In this document: positions 1-4,499 of the stretch, in pieces
How positions within the stretch are numbered: position 1 is the stretch's first letter
Layout of the letters: the number at the start of each line of letters is the position of its first letter
Virus record (IMG/VR): IMGVR_UViG_3300037584_004943
Location: 1 to 55,322 of that record
Origin: a virus
Strand: one strand, 5' to 3'
Length of the DNA: 55,322 nucleotides
Position numbers and translations under genes: made by a program
Notes under the pieces: generated by a model
Databases searched by the model: none
The model's input: only the letters and a program-made list of their open reading frames with translations
What the model was told of the DNA's origin: nothing

Positions 1-175
1 TAGCAAAACGTAGTGGAAACTTGTTCTCTGGCCCATACATTAAATGTATTGGTAGCTCGTATACGTGTGTACCATTTTTACGTTGACGCTCTGTTGTTAT
101 CTCTTTGATACCTAGTATCTTGAAGATAGTCATTGCCTCGCGGGCAGATCTAATTTCTGTTGACATGTATTCCAT
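1..175 (-). CDS. Partial small protein, cut by left edge
   Basis: The reading frame begins with ATG at 175 and runs off the window at base 1 without a stop, giving 58 residues starting MEYMSTEIRS. An internal ATG three codons later is an alternative start. The leader is A/T-rich with no Shine-Dalgarno sequence, as in the neighbouring genes. It lies downstream of the gene at 290-505 and of a structured RNA on the same strand. I recognise no family; the visible part is soluble and mixed in charge. The frame is clean, but function is unknown. Confidence 0.6.
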   Translation of the reverse strand, partial: MEYMSTEIRSAREAMTIFKILGIKEITTERQRKNGTHVYELPIHLMYGPENKFPLRFA

Positions 176-198
176 ATTATTTAATTTACTTTATAAAA

Positions 199-285
199 CG
201 AGGTGGCCAAGTGAGTAAGAACAGTCAGGCTGGGGCCTCACCTGTTAGTTCCATTTTACTGAACACGTCTCACGCGCCACACTCG
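199..285 (-). ncRNA. Structured RNA, three-way junction, unknown class
   Basis: On the minus strand a long closing helix forms from CGAG-U-GUGGC (285-276) with GCCAC-CUCG (207-199), then GUGAG (273-269) with CUCAC (215-211): 14 pairs with one bulge and one small internal loop. Inside are two hairpins: GUUC/GAAC (264-261 with 251-248), and AACAG/CUGUU (246-242 with 224-220) capped by AGGC-CCCA-GCCU. It starts 4 nt after the stop codon of the 290-505 gene and is followed by UUUUAU, so it may also terminate transcription. It is visibly richer in G+C than its surroundings. I cannot match it to a known tRNA, riboswitch or ribozyme core. Confidence 0.6.
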
Positions 286-289
286 TATA

Positions 290-505
290 TTATTTAAGGC
301 AAGTGCCGTAACCTTTACGACTACCTGCTTTTATTAGTGCTGCAGATTGTGCTTGCGACACTATTTGTATTGTATTACCTGTTTTGTGATTAGTGAGTGG
401 AGCACAAGCAACACGCTCGATACCACTACAACTTACACAAGTTTTGTACCCGTATTTAATTCTTATTGGGTGTACGGGCTCACCACATTTACAATAATTA
501 TTCAT
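290..505 (-). CDS. Small zinc-finger protein, DksA/TraR-like
   Basis: 71 aa. Cysteines C5, C7, C23 and C26 frame a CxC...CxxC zinc-ribbon pattern, with a central PIR-K-GYKTCVSC stretch resembling the C-terminal finger of DksA/TraR proteins. Those bind the RNA polymerase secondary channel. The DksA coiled coil is absent, so at most this is a minimal TraR-like regulator; a plain structural zinc ribbon is equally possible. The promoter-like motif at 538-570 ends 33 nt upstream of the start, and the three-way-junction RNA begins just after the stop. A role in host or phage transcription is inference. Confidence 0.6.
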   Translation of the reverse strand: MNNYCKCGEPVHPIRIKYGYKTCVSCSGIERVACAPLTNHKTGNTIQIVSQAQSAALIKAGSRKGYGTCLK

Positions 506-537
506 ATTTAATAAGCTTTTGTCATATTATATTCAAT

Positions 538-570
538 TATATTATCCAAAAGTAATCGTATTTAATTTGT
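538..570 (-). promoter_or_regulatory. Phage promoter-like motif, copy 1
   Basis: Minus-strand reading: ACAAATTAAATACGA, 7 nt, TGGATAATATA. It matches the six-copy 33-bp consensus with exact spacing and lies 33 nt upstream of the start codon at 505, just after the stop of the 573-956 gene. The TAAATACGA part recalls single-subunit phage polymerase promoters (T7 TAATACGA), but no such polymerase is in the window. Confidence 0.8.
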
Positions 571-572
571 AT

Positions 573-956
573 TTATTTTACGTTTGGTTTTGAAATCCAT
601 ACTTGAAATACTTTTTCTGTCGCTACAAGTTTATAAGTTGTTGCAAAAGAATCTACAGTTTTACATTGTGTTGGATTATCTCCTTGCTTAGTGCATAACT
701 CTCTAGTGTCACCTACTTCATCACTCATATTTACCGTAACGCTTTTAGCTCCAGTGTATTTCACATAGTGATAGTTTTTATTGTGTTTACCAATATAAAA
801 ATACTCTAAGTCTTCATAATTCATATCTTCACAGTATAACACCATCTCGCTTCTACCAAATATACCTTTAGTTGTTACGTCAATTATTTCTGGTATTTGT
901 GCTTTAACCACATGATTACCTAGTAGTAATGCAACTGATAATGTTAATTTTTTCAT
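573..956 (-). CDS. Exported protein with signal peptide
   Basis: 127 aa. The N-terminus is a typical signal peptide (MKKLTLSVALLLG..., likely cleaved after VVKAQ or KA). The mature part is hydrophilic and beta-rich looking, with three cysteines that could form a periplasmic disulfide. It is the third of three consecutive exported proteins on this strand and starts 2 nt after the stop of the lipoprotein gene, so the two are probably co-translated. No family recognised. An early-expressed envelope protein of a phage could act in superinfection exclusion, but this is inference. Confidence 0.75.
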   Translation of the reverse strand: MKKLTLSVALLLGNHVVKAQIPEIIDVTTKGIFGRSEMVLYCEDMNYEDLEYFYIGKHNKNYHYVKYTGAKSVTVNMSDEVGDTRELCTKQGDNPTQCKTVDSFATTYKLVATEKVFQVWISKPNVK

Positions 957-957
957 A

Positions 958-1440
958 TTAGTATACCTCTGTTAATTTAATTTCTCTTTTATTATTAGTA
1001 GTTTCAACATAGAATTTAGCATTATACATGTTTTCATGTAACAAGTATACTGCTAGTTCGTCGTGACCGCTTAGTTGAGCGTGTATGTTACCTTTGATAA
1101 AAGAGCTCGCTATACCACTAATTTGGTTTTTAAGACTACTAAAACCTACGATTTTCTCACCGTTTAGCTCTGCGTAGAACTCAAAACTGTCATAGCGAAC
1201 GTCGTTTATTTCAGGTAAGTTAGCGATATTTACTACATAGGCAACGCCAAAGTTAACAGTCCAGCTAGTGTCGAGACCACTACAACTTGATATTGCACGA
1301 GTAGTTACGCTGTTGTCACTCATAATTTTTACATTACAAGCATTAATTAAGTCTTGCTCATACTGCTCTTGTCTACTTTCACAAGAGGTTAATGCGAGAG
1401 TAGTTGCTACTGCCATCGCTATAAATTTGTTATTCTTCAT
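958..1440 (-). CDS. Predicted lipoprotein
   Basis: 160 aa. A signal peptide with lipobox LTSC (Cys20) follows a KNNK start, predicting acylation at the cysteine and an envelope location. The mature domain has further cysteines and beta-type alternation (WTVNFGVAYVV). The stop is immediately followed by the 573-956 start. No family recognised. Phage lipoproteins expressed early often block receptors or later infection; that role here is inferred from localisation and genomic position only. Confidence 0.75.
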   Translation of the reverse strand: MKNNKFIAMAVATTLALTSCESRQEQYEQDLINACNVKIMSDNSVTTRAISSCSGLDTSWTVNFGVAYVVNIANLPEINDVRYDSFEFYAELNGEKIVGFSSLKNQISGIASSFIKGNIHAQLSGHDELAVYLLHENMYNAKFYVETTNNKREIKLTEVY

Positions 1441-1509
1441 AAATATGTCTTTTTAGTGCTACTAAATAATAGTAGATTAGTAAATATACCGCTAAATCTA
1501 TTGGTGTCA

Positions 1510-1770
1510 TTAGTTTTCGTTTTCAATTAATATAGTTCTATTTCTTACTGTAAATAGTATTTCATCTAAGTTTTCTAAGTAACTAATTCCAGTTTCAGTA
1601 TCTACTTCACCTGATTTTATATCCTCAGTAATCCACTCTATCATATCTTCAACAGTATTTATCACTTCTAAATGGTCTTCTCTTTCGATAATCACTTTTT
1701 CATCTTGTGCTTGAGCGAAACATATTCCGCTTAGTAATACACTTGCTACAGTTAATTTAATTTTATTCAT
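1510..1770 (-). CDS. Small exported acidic protein
   Basis: 86 aa. The signal peptide MNKIKLTVASVLLSGICFA is followed by QAQ and a short acidic, probably helical mature protein (about 65 aa). It starts 2 nt after the stop of the 1772-1945 gene. It is first in transcription order of the three exported proteins in this leftward cluster. No known domain seen. Confidence 0.7.
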   Translation of the reverse strand: MNKIKLTVASVLLSGICFAQAQDEKVIIEREDHLEVINTVEDMIEWITEDIKSGEVDTETGISYLENLDEILFTVRNRTILIENEN

Positions 1771-1771
1771 A

Positions 1772-1945
1772 TTAGTAGTATTTATTTGCTTGTTCTTCGT
1801 TATACTTCTCTTCTAGTTTAGCAAACCACTTATCAAACTCAGCAAACTTATCATGCTCGTGCTTTACTTTAATCTTTTCTCGTGTTACCTTATTGTCTTT
1901 GTCAATAGATAAACTTATTCCATATTGTTCCCAAGTAAATTTCAT
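1772..1945 (-). CDS. Small protein, unknown
   Basis: 57 aa from the ATG at 1945 (MKFTWEQYGISLSIDK...). A longer frame reaches back to 1999, but that would overlap the upstream gene; the chosen start leaves a 16-nt A/T-rich gap and has the usual local leader (AATAATATG). Charged, with a lysine/glutamate-rich C-terminal helix. No family recognised. Confidence 0.65.
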   Translation of the reverse strand: MKFTWEQYGISLSIDKDNKVTREKIKVKHEHDKFAEFDKWFAKLEEKYNEEQANKYY

Positions 1946-1961
1946 ATTATTATTCTTTATT

Positions 1962-2198
1962 TTATTCCCAAGAGCGACCATGTTTACGGTCGTCTTCAAT
2001 TAGTTTTTGTACACATTTTCCCCATGACTCACGACTCTTATATCTCTTGTCTGCACTTGACATATATTCTTCAATATACTTATCTACTTCTTCCATAGTT
2101 TCTGCACCGAGAGATGTCCACTCGCCATACTTATCTGTCATCTCTACTCTGTATATTCCAGAGTCATATTGAGTTATTTCCACTGATTCTTTATTCAT
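1962..2198 (-). CDS. Small protein, unknown
   Basis: 78 aa, acidic N-terminal half with a beta-like VEITQYDSGIYRVEM segment and a basic helical C-terminus (KCVQKLIEDDRKHGRSWE). Located between the tRNA-like element (upstream on this strand) and the small gene at 1772-1945. No known domain; a DNA- or protein-binding early product is possible but unsupported. Confidence 0.65.
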   Translation of the reverse strand: MNKESVEITQYDSGIYRVEMTDKYGEWTSLGAETMEEVDKYIEEYMSSADKRYKSRESWGKCVQKLIEDDRKHGRSWE

Positions 2199-2213
2199 AA
2201 TTGTAATTTTAGT

Positions 2214-2253
2214 AGTGTGGGTGGAATCGAACCACCATTAACCGTTCACACTT
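2214..2253 (-). ncRNA. tRNA acceptor/T-arm-like minihelix
   Basis: Minus strand: AGUGUG (2252-2247) pairs with CACACU (2219-2214). GGUGG (2236-2232) pairs with CCACC (2224-2220), stacked directly on the first helix, with a 7-nt loop UUCGAUU that fits the tRNA T-loop consensus (UUCRANY). A 10-nt linker replaces the D arm, anticodon arm and variable loop. There is no CCA, and no matching 5' acceptor strand was found upstream, so it is not a complete tRNA. It begins inside the UAA stop of the 2252-2482 gene. It could be an RNase P/Z-type processing signal, a tRNA remnant, or an attP-like copy of a host tRNA 3' end. Confidence 0.65.
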
Positions 2254-2482
2254 AGTCTACTTGGCACTCTCTCGCCCAAGTCGGAATATTATTTGAGTTG
2301 GTATAATTACCATACTTTTGGAAACATTCCATTTCTTCTAGTTTCTCTTGATTTAAAGAGTAAACACCGTCGTGGTCATATTTAATGACGTCACCTTTTT
2401 TGTTAGTAAACTGAATCACTAATTCTTTACCAACCATTCCTTTTGAGACTACAAATCTCTTTTTTTCTACTACATTTGACAT
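2252..2482 (-). CDS. Small protein, paralogue of the 3630-3845 product
   Basis: 76 aa. It aligns along its whole length with the product of 3630-3845: KRFV(V/I)SK near the N-terminus, the block ECFQKYGNYTNSNN and a terminal P-x-WAR. The two are clearly a duplicated pair. Small, mixed charge, beta-type N-terminal half; no known domain. The tRNA-like minihelix overlaps its stop codon. Its promoter is probably the motif at 2706-2738, shared with the 2490-2684 gene just upstream. Confidence 0.75.
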   Translation of the reverse strand: MSNVVEKKRFVVSKGMVGKELVIQFTNKKGDVIKYDHDGVYSLNQEKLEEMECFQKYGNYTNSNNIPTWARECQVD

Positions 2483-2489
2483 AATTCTT

Positions 2490-2684
2490 TTATTTTAGTA
2501 AGTTAATTGTTTTAGTTAATATTTCTTCTTTTTCTACCATACTACAAGTATCATAACCGAACTCTGAGTATATTTCTTGAGCCAACAAGTCTTGTATTTT
2601 ATTCCAGTATGTTACCATTATATCTGTATCACCATATTGTTTCGCGTAGTTGTAATGGTATTTTAAGGTATTTAATTTAGTCAT
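2490..2684 (-). CDS. Small helical protein, unknown
   Basis: 64 aa (MTKLNTLKYHYNYAKQYGDT...), predicted mostly helical. It starts 22 nt downstream of promoter-like copy 2 (2706-2738) and is followed after 7 nt by the 2252-2482 gene. No family recognised. Confidence 0.65.
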   Translation of the reverse strand: MTKLNTLKYHYNYAKQYGDTDIMVTYWNKIQDLLAQEIYSEFGYDTCSMVEKEEILTKTINLLK

Positions 2685-2705
2685 AATTTATATATTTTTA
2701 TCAGT

Positions 2706-2738
2706 TATATTATCCAATTAGTATCGTATTTAATTTGT
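2706..2738 (-). promoter_or_regulatory. Phage promoter-like motif, copy 2
   Basis: Minus strand: ACAAATTAAATACGA, 7 nt, TGGATAATATA, identical to copy 1 outside the spacer. It ends 22 nt upstream of the start at 2684 and touches the stop codon of the 2738-2968 gene. Confidence 0.8.
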
Positions 2739-2968
2739 TATTTTGATGGAGTATATTGTCCGTCAAGGTATTTATTAAACGTAGTAATATCTTTGTTGAA
2801 TGACTTTAATTCTTCTAAGTCAATATAAGTATAACCTTTTAATGAGAATTGTTTTGACAATGGTATTTCTTGATAATAAGAAGGTAATTGATGTAATTGA
2901 AAAGGTATATAAGTTTTATTGTTTAGAGTAATAATGTTAAGTTGATTTGATTTAATAGAATTTGACAT
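2738..2968 (-). CDS. Small protein, unknown
   Basis: 76 aa (MSNSIKSNQLNIITLNNKTY...), neutral to basic, no membrane segment. The start lies 46 nt downstream of promoter-like copy 3; the stop abuts copy 2. No known domain. Confidence 0.6.
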   Translation of the reverse strand: MSNSIKSNQLNIITLNNKTYIPFQLHQLPSYYQEIPLSKQFSLKGYTYIDLEELKSFNKDITTFNKYLDGQYTPSK

Positions 2969-3013
2969 TGTTAATTAATTTTTAAGTTTATTATTATTTA
3001 TTTTAAGTTCAAT

Positions 3014-3046
3014 TATATTATCCAGTTTAAGTCGTATTTAGTCTGT
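3014..3046 (-). promoter_or_regulatory. Phage promoter-like motif, copy 3
   Basis: Minus strand: ACAGACTAAATACGA, 7 nt, TGGATAATATA. The TAA inside the conserved block is also the stop codon of the 43-aa gene at 3038-3169. It lies 46 nt upstream of the start at 2968. Confidence 0.78.
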
Positions 3047-3169
3047 TTTTTTATTCTCATTTATTAATACTTTGTAAGGAGTACCGTTGTAAAAACGAAG
3101 TAATTGTTTTGAATTTAGTTTGTTTAATTTCTTGTCGAAACAAACTCTGTAAGTTTTATTTTTTTTCAT
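3038..3169 (-). CDS. Micro-protein, 43 aa, basic
   Basis: The ATG at 3169 opens 43 codons (MKKNKTYRVCFDKKLNKLNS...) ending at TAA 3040-3038, inside promoter-like copy 3. The product is strongly basic and protein-like in composition. It starts 11 nt after the stop of the 41-aa frame at 3181-3306. Too short for family assignment; support is composition, start context and tight packing. Confidence 0.5.
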   Translation of the reverse strand: MKKNKTYRVCFDKKLNKLNSKQLLRFYNGTPYKVLINENKKTD

Positions 3170-3180
3170 AAGAATATTTT

Positions 3181-3306
3181 TTAATTGTTTAATAAATAGG
3201 TTATATCATCTAGAGTAGTTTCCATATATTTCTCTCGACATTCATTCTTATTATATTTGAATATATTTTTTAATAAGAATTGAAGAATTTTAATTTTTAA
3301 GGTCAT
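3181..3306 (-). CDS. Micro-protein, 41 aa
   Basis: The ATG at 3306 opens 41 codons (MTLKIKILQFLLKNIFKYNK...) with TAA at 3183-3181. The N-terminal half is amphipathic/hydrophobic and the C-terminal half acidic. It starts 25 nt downstream of promoter-like copy 4, the same distance range as other genes here, which supports expression. No family recognised. Confidence 0.5.
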   Translation of the reverse strand: MTLKIKILQFLLKNIFKYNKNECREKYMETTLDDITYLLNN

Positions 3307-3330
3307 AATTTATTATTTATTAGATTCATA

Positions 3331-3363
3331 TATATTATCCAACGAGTATCGTATTTAGTTTGT
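3331..3363 (-). promoter_or_regulatory. Phage promoter-like motif, copy 4
   Basis: Minus strand: ACAAACTAAATACGA, 7 nt, TGGATAATATA, a perfect match to the consensus. It lies 25 nt upstream of the 41-aa gene start at 3306. Confidence 0.8.
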
Positions 3364-3421
3364 ATGTAAAAGTAGGTAAATCGTTTAGTGAATAGAAATC
3401 GTTAGGAGTTACTACTCTCAT
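3335..3421 (-). CDS. Possible micro-ORF, 28 aa
   Basis: The ATG at 3421 lies inside the 36-aa gene (3402-3512) in another frame and opens 28 codons (MRVVTPNDFYSLNDLPTFTY...). It ends at the TAA within TGGATAATATA of promoter copy 4. Composition is protein-like, but overlap with a promoter on one side and a gene on the other makes it uncertain. Confidence 0.25.
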   Translation of the reverse strand: MRVVTPNDFYSLNDLPTFTYKLNTILVG

Positions 3422-3512
3422 TCTCTTGTTCTATAACGAATTTTTCCATAAAGTAACAAATTGTACCAGTAATTGTAAGAATAGTAATAATTTCTAAAAT
3501 GTATAATAACAT
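3402..3512 (-). CDS. Micro membrane protein, 36 aa
   Basis: The ATG at 3512 opens 36 codons. Residues 1-21 (MLLYILEIITILTITGTICY, then F) form one hydrophobic membrane-spanning segment, followed by an acidic tail (EKFVIEQENESSNS). The start lies 16 nt after repeat element A and about 70 nt after the hammerhead cleavage point, so its mRNA may carry a ribozyme-generated 5' end. Single-span micro-proteins are common phage early products; function unknown. Confidence 0.5.
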   Translation of the reverse strand: MLLYILEIITILTITGTICYFMEKFVIEQENESSNS

Positions 3513-3527
3513 ATAATTTAATTTAGT

Positions 3528-3573
3528 GTGACATTAGGTAGTTAAGTAAAGAATAGTAATACCCTTTTGTCAC
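3528..3573 (-). repeat. Imperfect repeat element A, GTGACA...TGTCAC ends
   Basis: 46 bp bounded by inverted ends GTGACA/TGTCAC. It shares with element B (4171-4215) the ordered blocks GTGACA, AAGGGT, TACTA, CTT, TTAA, CTAATGTCAC (minus-strand reading). It sits 6 nt after the hammerhead and 16 nt before a start codon. Probably an operator or leader element; strand is assigned by the downstream gene. Confidence 0.6.
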
Positions 3574-3579
3574 TGTTTT

Positions 3580-3629
3580 GTAATAGACTACCGAAGTAGT
3601 TTCGACTATTGAAGTCTCATCAGTATTAC
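3580..3629 (-). ncRNA. Hammerhead ribozyme, type I
   Basis: On the minus strand all invariant core positions are present in order. Stem I strand GUAAUA is 3629-3624 and CUGAUGA is 3623-3617. Stem II GACU/AGUC (3616-3613, 3607-3604) has loop UCAAU and the canonical G10.1-C11.1 pair. GAA is 3603-3601. Stem III ACUAC/GUAGU (3600-3596, 3591-3587) is capped by UUCG and includes A15.1-U16.1. C17 is at 3586, and stem I returns as UAUUAC (3585-3580), a perfect 6-bp complement. Predicted cleavage is between 3586 and 3585. Stem I can extend past an internal loop (ACUUU with AACAGU), which could contact loop II as in active type I hammerheads. It begins at the base after the stop codon of the 3630-3845 gene. 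Activity is inferred, not shown. Confidence 0.92.
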
Positions 3630-3845
3630 TTATGAAAGTCGAGCCCACACAGGTAAGTTATTACTGTTAGTGTAGTTACCGTATTTCTGGAAACACTCCA
3701 TAGTTTCAAGTTTCTCTTGATTGATTGAGTATACATCGTCATGATTGTAAGTGAATGTACCTTTTTTAGTTGTGAATGTAATTTCTACATTTTGTCCGAT
3801 TAGAGATTTTGAGATAACGAATCTTTTCTTTGTCAATTTAGTCAT
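3630..3845 (-). CDS. Small protein, paralogue of the 2252-2482 product
   Basis: 71 aa. Shares KRFVISK, VYS(I/L)NQEKLE and the long block ECFQKYGNYTNSNN with the 2252-2482 product, so a gene duplication is evident. No known domain. The start lies 34 nt downstream of promoter-like copy 5. The hammerhead ribozyme starts immediately after the TAA stop, so the mRNA 3' end is predicted to be made by self-cleavage and to retain most of the ribozyme. Confidence 0.75.
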   Translation of the reverse strand: MTKLTKKRFVISKSLIGQNVEITFTTKKGTFTYNHDDVYSINQEKLETMECFQKYGNYTNSNNLPVWARLS

Positions 3846-3878
3846 AATAATTTAATTTAGTTTAATAGTTTATTTGTA

Positions 3879-3911
3879 TATATTATCCAATGTTAGTCGT
3901 ATTTATATTGT
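3879..3911 (-). promoter_or_regulatory. Phage promoter-like motif, copy 5
   Basis: Minus strand: ACAATATAAATACGA, 7 nt, TGGATAATATA. It lies 34 nt upstream of the start at 3845. Its transcript would cover the 3630-3845 gene, the hammerhead, element A and the 36-aa membrane protein. Confidence 0.8.
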
Positions 3912-3998
3912 GAATAATATTGTTAGTTGTATTGTTATTGTAATAAGTTGTAGTATTATTGTATTTGTTTTATTGTATGTATTATTTGAATTTCTCAT
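3903..3998 (-). CDS. Possible micro-ORF, 31 aa
   Basis: The ATG at 3998 opens MRNSNNTYNK... followed by an isoleucine/leucine/threonine-rich hydrophobic stretch (31 aa) ending at TAA inside promoter copy 5. A longer upstream extension of the frame would read through promoter copy 6 and is disfavoured. The start is only about 7 nt from copy 6, closer than in other genes. Low-complexity AT-rich codons make this weak. Confidence 0.25.
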   Translation of the reverse strand: MRNSNNTYNKTNTIILQLITITIQLTILFTI

Positions 3999-4004
3999 TA
4001 CATA

Positions 4005-4037
4005 GTTATTATCCAATACATATCGTACTAAGTTTGT
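4005..4037 (-). promoter_or_regulatory. Phage promoter-like motif, copy 6 (divergent)
   Basis: Minus strand: ACAAACTTAGTACGA, 7 nt, TGGATAATAAC. Spacing is preserved but it carries more substitutions than copies 1-5. It is the most upstream copy of the leftward region. Confidence 0.65.
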
Positions 4038-4253
4038 AAAAACGTAGAAAAATACAGAAAATCGGTAAAATATGTGGCGGGCTGGTGAAATAATATTGAT
4101 TTTTGTATATGGCTGGGTATCAGGTAGGTAGGGGGCTACACAAAATATATACATTTATAACAATTTTTTTGTGACATTAGCCTATTAAGAAGTATTAGTA
4201 GCACCCTTGTGTCACGCTTTTAATATATTAACTATACGAGTAATAATATCTAT
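4038..4253. other. Divergent intergenic region
   Basis: 216 bp between leftward and rightward transcription. It contains repeat element B (4171-4215) and a short G-rich patch near 4110-4135, but no convincing gene. The first rightward start lies 38 nt beyond element B. No match to the Bacteroidota promoter consensus (TTTG, TAnnTTTG) stands out. It probably carries the rightward promoter. Confidence 0.5.
4171..4215. repeat. Imperfect repeat element B, GTGACA...TGTCAC ends
   Basis: 45 bp, homologous to element A at 3528-3573, with inverted ends GTGACA/TGTCAC and shared internal blocks. It lies 38 bp upstream of the first rightward gene and could be a regulator binding site with widely spaced half-sites controlling the divergent region. 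Confidence 0.6.
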
Positions 4254-4499
4254 ATGGCACAGAAACTATCACCAGAAGCTGCTAAAGCTAAAGCCAAGAG
4301 AGATCTTGAGTATGCTAAGTCTCCTAAGCGTAAGCTAAGGAAGGCTCAGAATCAAGTAAAGCGTCGTGCTTTAAAAAAGAAAGGTTTTAGCTTATCTAAT
4401 AAAGACGTGCATCACTGTCCTGAGTCTGGTAAATTAACATTGGTGTCGGTAGCTAGTAATAGAGGTAATTTCGGTAACGGTACTAAAAACGAAGGATAA
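4254..4499 (+). CDS. Small basic protein, first gene of rightward operon
   Basis: 81 aa, lysine/arginine-rich through residues 10-45 (KAKAKRDLEYAKSPKRKLRK...) with a C-terminal HHCPESGKLTLVSVASNRG segment. Probably nucleic-acid binding. Its TAA overlaps the next ATG (TAATG), which implies translational coupling. It heads a run of six similarly basic small proteins. No family recognised; role inferred from charge and context. Confidence 0.65.
   Translation: MAQKLSPEAAKAKAKRDLEYAKSPKRKLRKAQNQVKRRALKKKGFSLSNKDVHHCPESGKLTLVSVASNRGNFGNGTKNEG

Noticed and set aside
199-285. tRNA or tmRNA at the left edge
   Set aside because: The closing helix looks acceptor-like, but there is no T-loop or anticodon arm and the junction has two hairpins, not three arms of tRNA type.
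2195-2300. A complete tRNA gene on the minus strand
   Set aside because: The T-arm and acceptor 3' strand are convincing, but no 5' acceptor strand pairing with CACACU exists further upstream. The D-like hairpin in the coding region is not followed by an anticodon stem. Kept only as a minihelix.
3903-4154. 83-aa leftward reading frame
   Set aside because: It reads through promoter-like copy 6 and G-rich non-coding DNA, with composition unlike neighbouring proteins. Only a short terminal part (from 3998) could be real, and weakly.
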